Shown: positions 60,827-64,000 of the stretch, piece after piece
Layout of the letters: each line of letters begins with the position of its first letter
How positions within the stretch are numbered: the first letter of the stretch is position 1
Source of the DNA: Flavobacteria bacterium RIFCSPLOWO2_12_FULL_35_11
GTDB lineage: Bacteria; Bacteroidota; Bacteroidia; Flavobacteriales; Flavobacteriaceae
Direction of reading: 5' to 3'
Length of the DNA stretch: 64,000 nucleotides
Assembly: GCA_001800975.1 (NCBI GenBank)
Contig: MGWK01000060.1
Coordinates: 29,975 to 93,974, forward strand
The notes under the pieces: model-generated
Told to the model about the DNA's origin: nothing
Seen by the model: only the letters and a program-made list of their open reading frames with translations
Database searches by the model: none
Translations under genes and position numbers: made by a program

Positions 60827-63100
60827 ATGAAAATTAAACAATTTATCATTCCCTTTTTCATCATACTGTTTGGCTTTACAAGCTGTACAGAAAAGACAAC
60901 CGTTGCCAAAAAAGATTTAAGCAGCACCGATAAAACAAAATCTGATGCTAAAATGGAGTCTTTTTTGGACAGTCTAACTAAAATCATGACGCTTGAAGAA
61001 AAGATTGGGCAGCTGACGCTTATGTCGACCGATTGGGAAAAAACAGGGCCAACCATCAATGAAAATTATAAAAATTTAATTAAAGAAGGAAAAGTTGGCA
61101 ACATTTTTAATGCATACTCGGTAAAATTTACGAGAGAATTGCAACAACTTGCCGTTGAAAATACCCGTCTTAAAATTCCGCTGTTATTTGGTTATGACGT
61201 CATTCACGGACATCGCACAATTTTTCCCATTTCATTGGGAGAATCTGCCAGTTGGGATTTAAAAGCCATTGAAAACAGTGCGAGAATAGCGGCTACGGAA
61301 GCATCCGCAGAAGGAATTCATTGGACGTTTGCCCCTATGGTTGATATTTCTAGAGATGCGCGTTGGGGAAGGTCTTCAGAAGGTGCCGGAGAAGATGTTT
61401 ATTTGGGATCGGAAATAGCAAAAGCAAGAGTTAGAGGTTTTCAAGGAGACGATTTGTTTGCAACAAATACCATTTTGGCTTGTGCAAAACATTATGCAGC
61501 TTACGGAGCTCCTATTGCCGGAAGGGATTATAATACGGTTGACATGTCGGAAAGGGAATTAAGAACCACGTATTTACCTCCTTTTAAAGCGACTGTTGAT
61601 GCTGGAGTTTCTACTTTCATGACAGCCTTTAACGACGTAAATGGTGTGCCTGCAAGCGGCAACAAATACTTGCTGACTGATATTTTAAGAGAAGAATGGG
61701 GATTTGAAGGATTTGTGGTCACCGATTATACATCCATTAATGAATTGGTTCCTCATGGCGTAGCAAAAGACAACAAACAAGCTGCAGAAATTGCCTTAAA
61801 TGCCGGTGTGGATATGGATATGCAAGGTGGCGCTTATATGGATTATTTAAAAGAACTAATTGCCGACGGGAAAGTGACTGAACAACAGGTGACAACCGCA
61901 GCCAGAAAAATCTTGGCCTTAAAATATAAATTAGGCTTGTTTTCAGATCCTTACAGATACTGCGATGAAACCAGGGAAAAGGAATTATTAATGACGCCAG
62001 AACATTTGGAGGCAGCAAGAGATATGGCAAGAAAATCGGCTGTTTTATTAAAAAATAACAACCAAACACTTCCACTTTCAAAAGATAAAAAAGTTGCATT
62101 GATAGGCCCTTTGGCCAATGACAAATACAATATTATCGGGTCTTGGACAGCAGCAGGCGATCGTTATACAAAACCTGTAACTGTTTTGGAGGGTTTCAAA
62201 GAAAAAATTTCAAATCCGGCCAATTTGTTGTTTACGCAGGGATGCGAAATTAATTCAGACAACACTTCCGATTTTCAAAATGCCATAAACATCGCCAAAA
62301 AAGCCGATGTTGTGGTAATGGTTATGGGAGAATCAGAAGGAATGTCGGGTGAAGCCGCCAGCAGAACAAATCTTGATTTGCCCGGAAATCAGAAAGAATT
62401 GTTAAAAGCAATAAAAAAATTAGGCAAACCGATTGTGTTGGTTTTAATGAACGGAAGGCCTTTAACATTGGAATGGGAAAATGAAAATATGGATGCCATT
62501 TTAGAAGCCTGGTTCCCCGGGACAATGGGTGGTTACGCCATCGCCGATTTAATTTTTGGCGACGCCAATCCCTCAGGAAAATTAACGATGACTTTCCCTA
62601 GAAATGTTGGCCAGATTCCAATTTATTACAATGTGAAAAATACAGGAAGACCCTATGAATTGAAAGGTCCTGAACAAAGATATCGTTCAAGATACCTCGA
62701 CGTTTCCAATTCACCACTTTATCCTTTTGGCTATGGTTTAAGTTACACCACATTTAAATACGCCAATTTTGCTGTTGACAAAAAAACTTATGCATTTAAA
62801 GAAACCATAAATATTAGCGTAACGGTTACGAACACCGGAACTTTTAAGGGGGAAGAAATTGTGCAACTCTATATGAGAGATATGGTAGCGAGTGTTACTC
62901 TTCCTCTTAAAGAACTTAAACGCTTTGAAAAAGTCATGCTGAAACCGAATGAATCAAAAAAAATAACTTTTACGCTAACTTCTGATGATCTTGCATTTTA
63001 CACAAAAGATATGAGTTTTAAAGCCGAAGCTGGTGAATTTAAACTTTTTGTGGGAACCAATAGTGAAGCATTGATTGAAACAAACTTTACGCTGAAATAA
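60827..63100 (+). CDS. bglX: GH3 family beta-glucosidase
   Basis: A 757-residue GH3 enzyme, releasing glucose from the non-reducing end of beta-glucan fragments. The signal ends in a lipobox (F-T-S-C, C20). The catalytic nucleophile is D300 in GFVVTDYTSINEL; the acid/base is most likely E509 in GMSGEAASRTNLDL. Domains: TIM barrel (about 45-370), alpha/beta sandwich (about 400-610), fibronectin III-like end (about 660-745: VTVTNTGTFKGEEIVQLYMRD). It is of the BglX type. In the neighbourhood of GH144 it probably acts on sophorose-type (beta-1,2) oligosaccharides. Confidence 0.94.
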   Translation: MKIKQFIIPFFIILFGFTSCTEKTTVAKKDLSSTDKTKSDAKMESFLDSLTKIMTLEEKIGQLTLMSTDWEKTGPTINENYKNLIKEGKVGNIFNAYSVKFTRELQQLAVENTRLKIPLLFGYDVIHGHRTIFPISLGESASWDLKAIENSARIAATEASAEGIHWTFAPMVDISRDARWGRSSEGAGEDVYLGSEIAKARVRGFQGDDLFATNTILACAKHYAAYGAPIAGRDYNTVDMSERELRTTYLPPFKATVDAGVSTFMTAFNDVNGVPASGNKYLLTDILREEWGFEGFVVTDYTSINELVPHGVAKDNKQAAEIALNAGVDMDMQGGAYMDYLKELIADGKVTEQQVTTAARKILALKYKLGLFSDPYRYCDETREKELLMTPEHLEAARDMARKSAVLLKNNNQTLPLSKDKKVALIGPLANDKYNIIGSWTAAGDRYTKPVTVLEGFKEKISNPANLLFTQGCEINSDNTSDFQNAINIAKKADVVVMVMGESEGMSGEAASRTNLDLPGNQKELLKAIKKLGKPIVLVLMNGRPLTLEWENENMDAILEAWFPGTMGGYAIADLIFGDANPSGKLTMTFPRNVGQIPIYYNVKNTGRPYELKGPEQRYRSRYLDVSNSPLYPFGYGLSYTTFKYANFAVDKKTYAFKETINISVTVTNTGTFKGEEIVQLYMRDMVASVTLPLKELKRFEKVMLKPNESKKITFTLTSDDLAFYTKDMSFKAEAGEFKLFVGTNSEALIETNFTLK

Positions 63101-63160
63101 AAATTATTAATTGAATCAAATCCAAAATAGCAGTTTTAACAATAACAAAAACCGAATTTT

Positions 63161-64000
63161 ATGAGAACTTTTAAATTTAAACCAACTAATTTATTACTTG
63201 TTATTCTGTTGATAATAAGTATGGCATCATGTGATGAAAACACCTTTTATCCTTTAATTGAATCTATTCCTTGTGAAACTCCGGAAACTGCAGATCCTTC
63301 CATTATCAATGATTTTGAATGCCAAGACAATATGTTGCTTTCAGGTGTAGAAGCGGTTTTGAATCCGGATGAAGCAGGTGCCAACACAAGCAGGTTCGTC
63401 GGAAAATACACCGACCCAACCGGAGCCTGGGATGCTTTAATTGTAGATTATGGCGCTGCTATAAACCTTTCAACAAAAAATACTTTTAAAATTAAAGTGC
63501 TAACAAGTGTTGCCGGTACTTTAAAAGCCAAACTCGAAGGTGGAACATCTGGCGGAATTGAAGTGGATGCCACCATTTCAAACACAACCAACTGGGTTGA
63601 ATATTCCTTCGATTTTAGCAGCCAATTTAATCAAAATCACACAAAATTGGTTTTGTTTTTCAACGCTGGTGTTGATACAAATGGAAGCGATGTTTACTAT
63701 ATTGATGAATTAAGATGGGATACTTCCATAGATCCTTGTGTTGGTGTGGCTGTAGATATACACACCATAAATGATTTTGACTGCCAAAAAAATCAAGATA
63801 TTCCTGAAGTGACACTTACCGCAACGCCTAACAAAAATGCGATAAACAGCAGTAAATTTGCCGGAAAATATGTTGATGAAACCGGTGCCTGGGACGCTGT
63901 CATTGTTGATTTTGGCGCTCCAATAAATTTAACCACCCACAATTCATTCAAAATAAAAATGTATGCGCCAGTTACCGGTACCCTAAAAGCAAAATTAGAA
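63161..64000 (+). CDS. Surface lipoprotein with tandem about-155-residue domains (3' end outside window)
   Basis: The open frame runs from the ATG at 63161 off the right edge, so only 280 codons are seen. It begins with a lipoprotein signal (LLLVILLIISMASC, C24). Two copies of one module follow: from residue 48 (IINDFECQDN ... SRFVGKYTDPTGAWDALIVD) and from about 203 (TINDFDCQKN ... SKFAGKYVDETGAWDAVIVD), with matching later parts (TLKAKLE). The beta-rich, carbohydrate-binding-like look and the position behind GH3 suggest a surface glycan-binding protein, the SusE/F-like part of the locus. I cannot tell whether a catalytic domain follows. Confidence 0.8.
   Translation, partial: MRTFKFKPTNLLLVILLIISMASCDENTFYPLIESIPCETPETADPSIINDFECQDNMLLSGVEAVLNPDEAGANTSRFVGKYTDPTGAWDALIVDYGAAINLSTKNTFKIKVLTSVAGTLKAKLEGGTSGGIEVDATISNTTNWVEYSFDFSSQFNQNHTKLVLFFNAGVDTNGSDVYYIDELRWDTSIDPCVGVAVDIHTINDFDCQKNQDIPEVTLTATPNKNAINSSKFAGKYVDETGAWDAVIVDFGAPINLTTHNSFKIKMYAPVTGTLKAKLE

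Overview
The window comes from an AT-rich member of the Bacteroidota, most likely a free-living or marine Flavobacteriaceae. The evidence is the gliding-motility lipoprotein gene gldH beside ricT and a class A penicillin-binding protein, a complete MoxR/Bat (aerotolerance) operon, a SusC/SusD polysaccharide utilisation locus, many lipoproteins, TAnnTTTG-type promoter boxes, and intergenic palindromes of the kind common in this phylum. No rRNA, tRNA, integrase, transposase or CRISPR array was seen.

Region 1 (1-11000) is nearly all on the minus strand. It carries cell-envelope and housekeeping genes: a DUF4837 lipoprotein (cut by the left edge), a LysM/lytic transglycosylase, an OmpA-type protein, exonuclease III, the two 3-oxoacid CoA-transferase subunits, a PBP1A-type enzyme, gldH, ricT, a small ferredoxin and a U32 peptidase-family protein. 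Region 2 (11000-21600) holds asd, a subtilisin-like lipoprotein protease, an AsmA-like giant, thioredoxin, DoxX, a prolyl oligopeptidase and a DEAD-box helicase. Its gaps are full of palindromic repeats, and the helicase 3' end is duplicated downstream around one such repeat. Region 3 (21600-26500) is an isolated two-gene unit with a near-consensus promoter: a 931-residue Ala/Asp-rich coiled-coil lipoprotein followed by an outer-membrane beta-barrel. This is the best candidate for a little-described surface system. Its layout recalls the BT1927-BT1926 surface-layer pair of Bacteroides thetaiotaomicron (from memory, no alignment run).

Region 4 (26500-35400) has tex, metG, an LD-carboxypeptidase, yraN, a TlpA-like oxidoreductase, an SDR, a small hypothetical gene and cvpA. 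Region 5 (35400-44200) is the operon moxR-DUF58-hypothetical-batA-batB-batC-batD-batE on the minus strand. It is interrupted between batA and batB by a four-helix-bundle (S23/IVP-type) gene flanked by degenerate repeats. Region 6 (44300-51500) has lpxH, an S41 protease, a dCMP deaminase, a HupE-like protein, a class V PLP enzyme and a DsbD-like thiol reductase.

Region 7 (51760-64000, plus strand) is a glycan utilisation locus: a membrane-bound propeller/Y_Y_Y/LuxR-HTH regulator, SusC, SusD, a GH144-type enzyme (PF10091, often labelled 'glucoamylase family'), a GH3 beta-glucosidase and a repeat-domain surface lipoprotein cut by the right edge. GH144 plus GH3 points to beta-1,2-glucan as the substrate: the surface endo-enzyme would cut the glucan, SusCD import the oligosaccharides, and GH3 release glucose.
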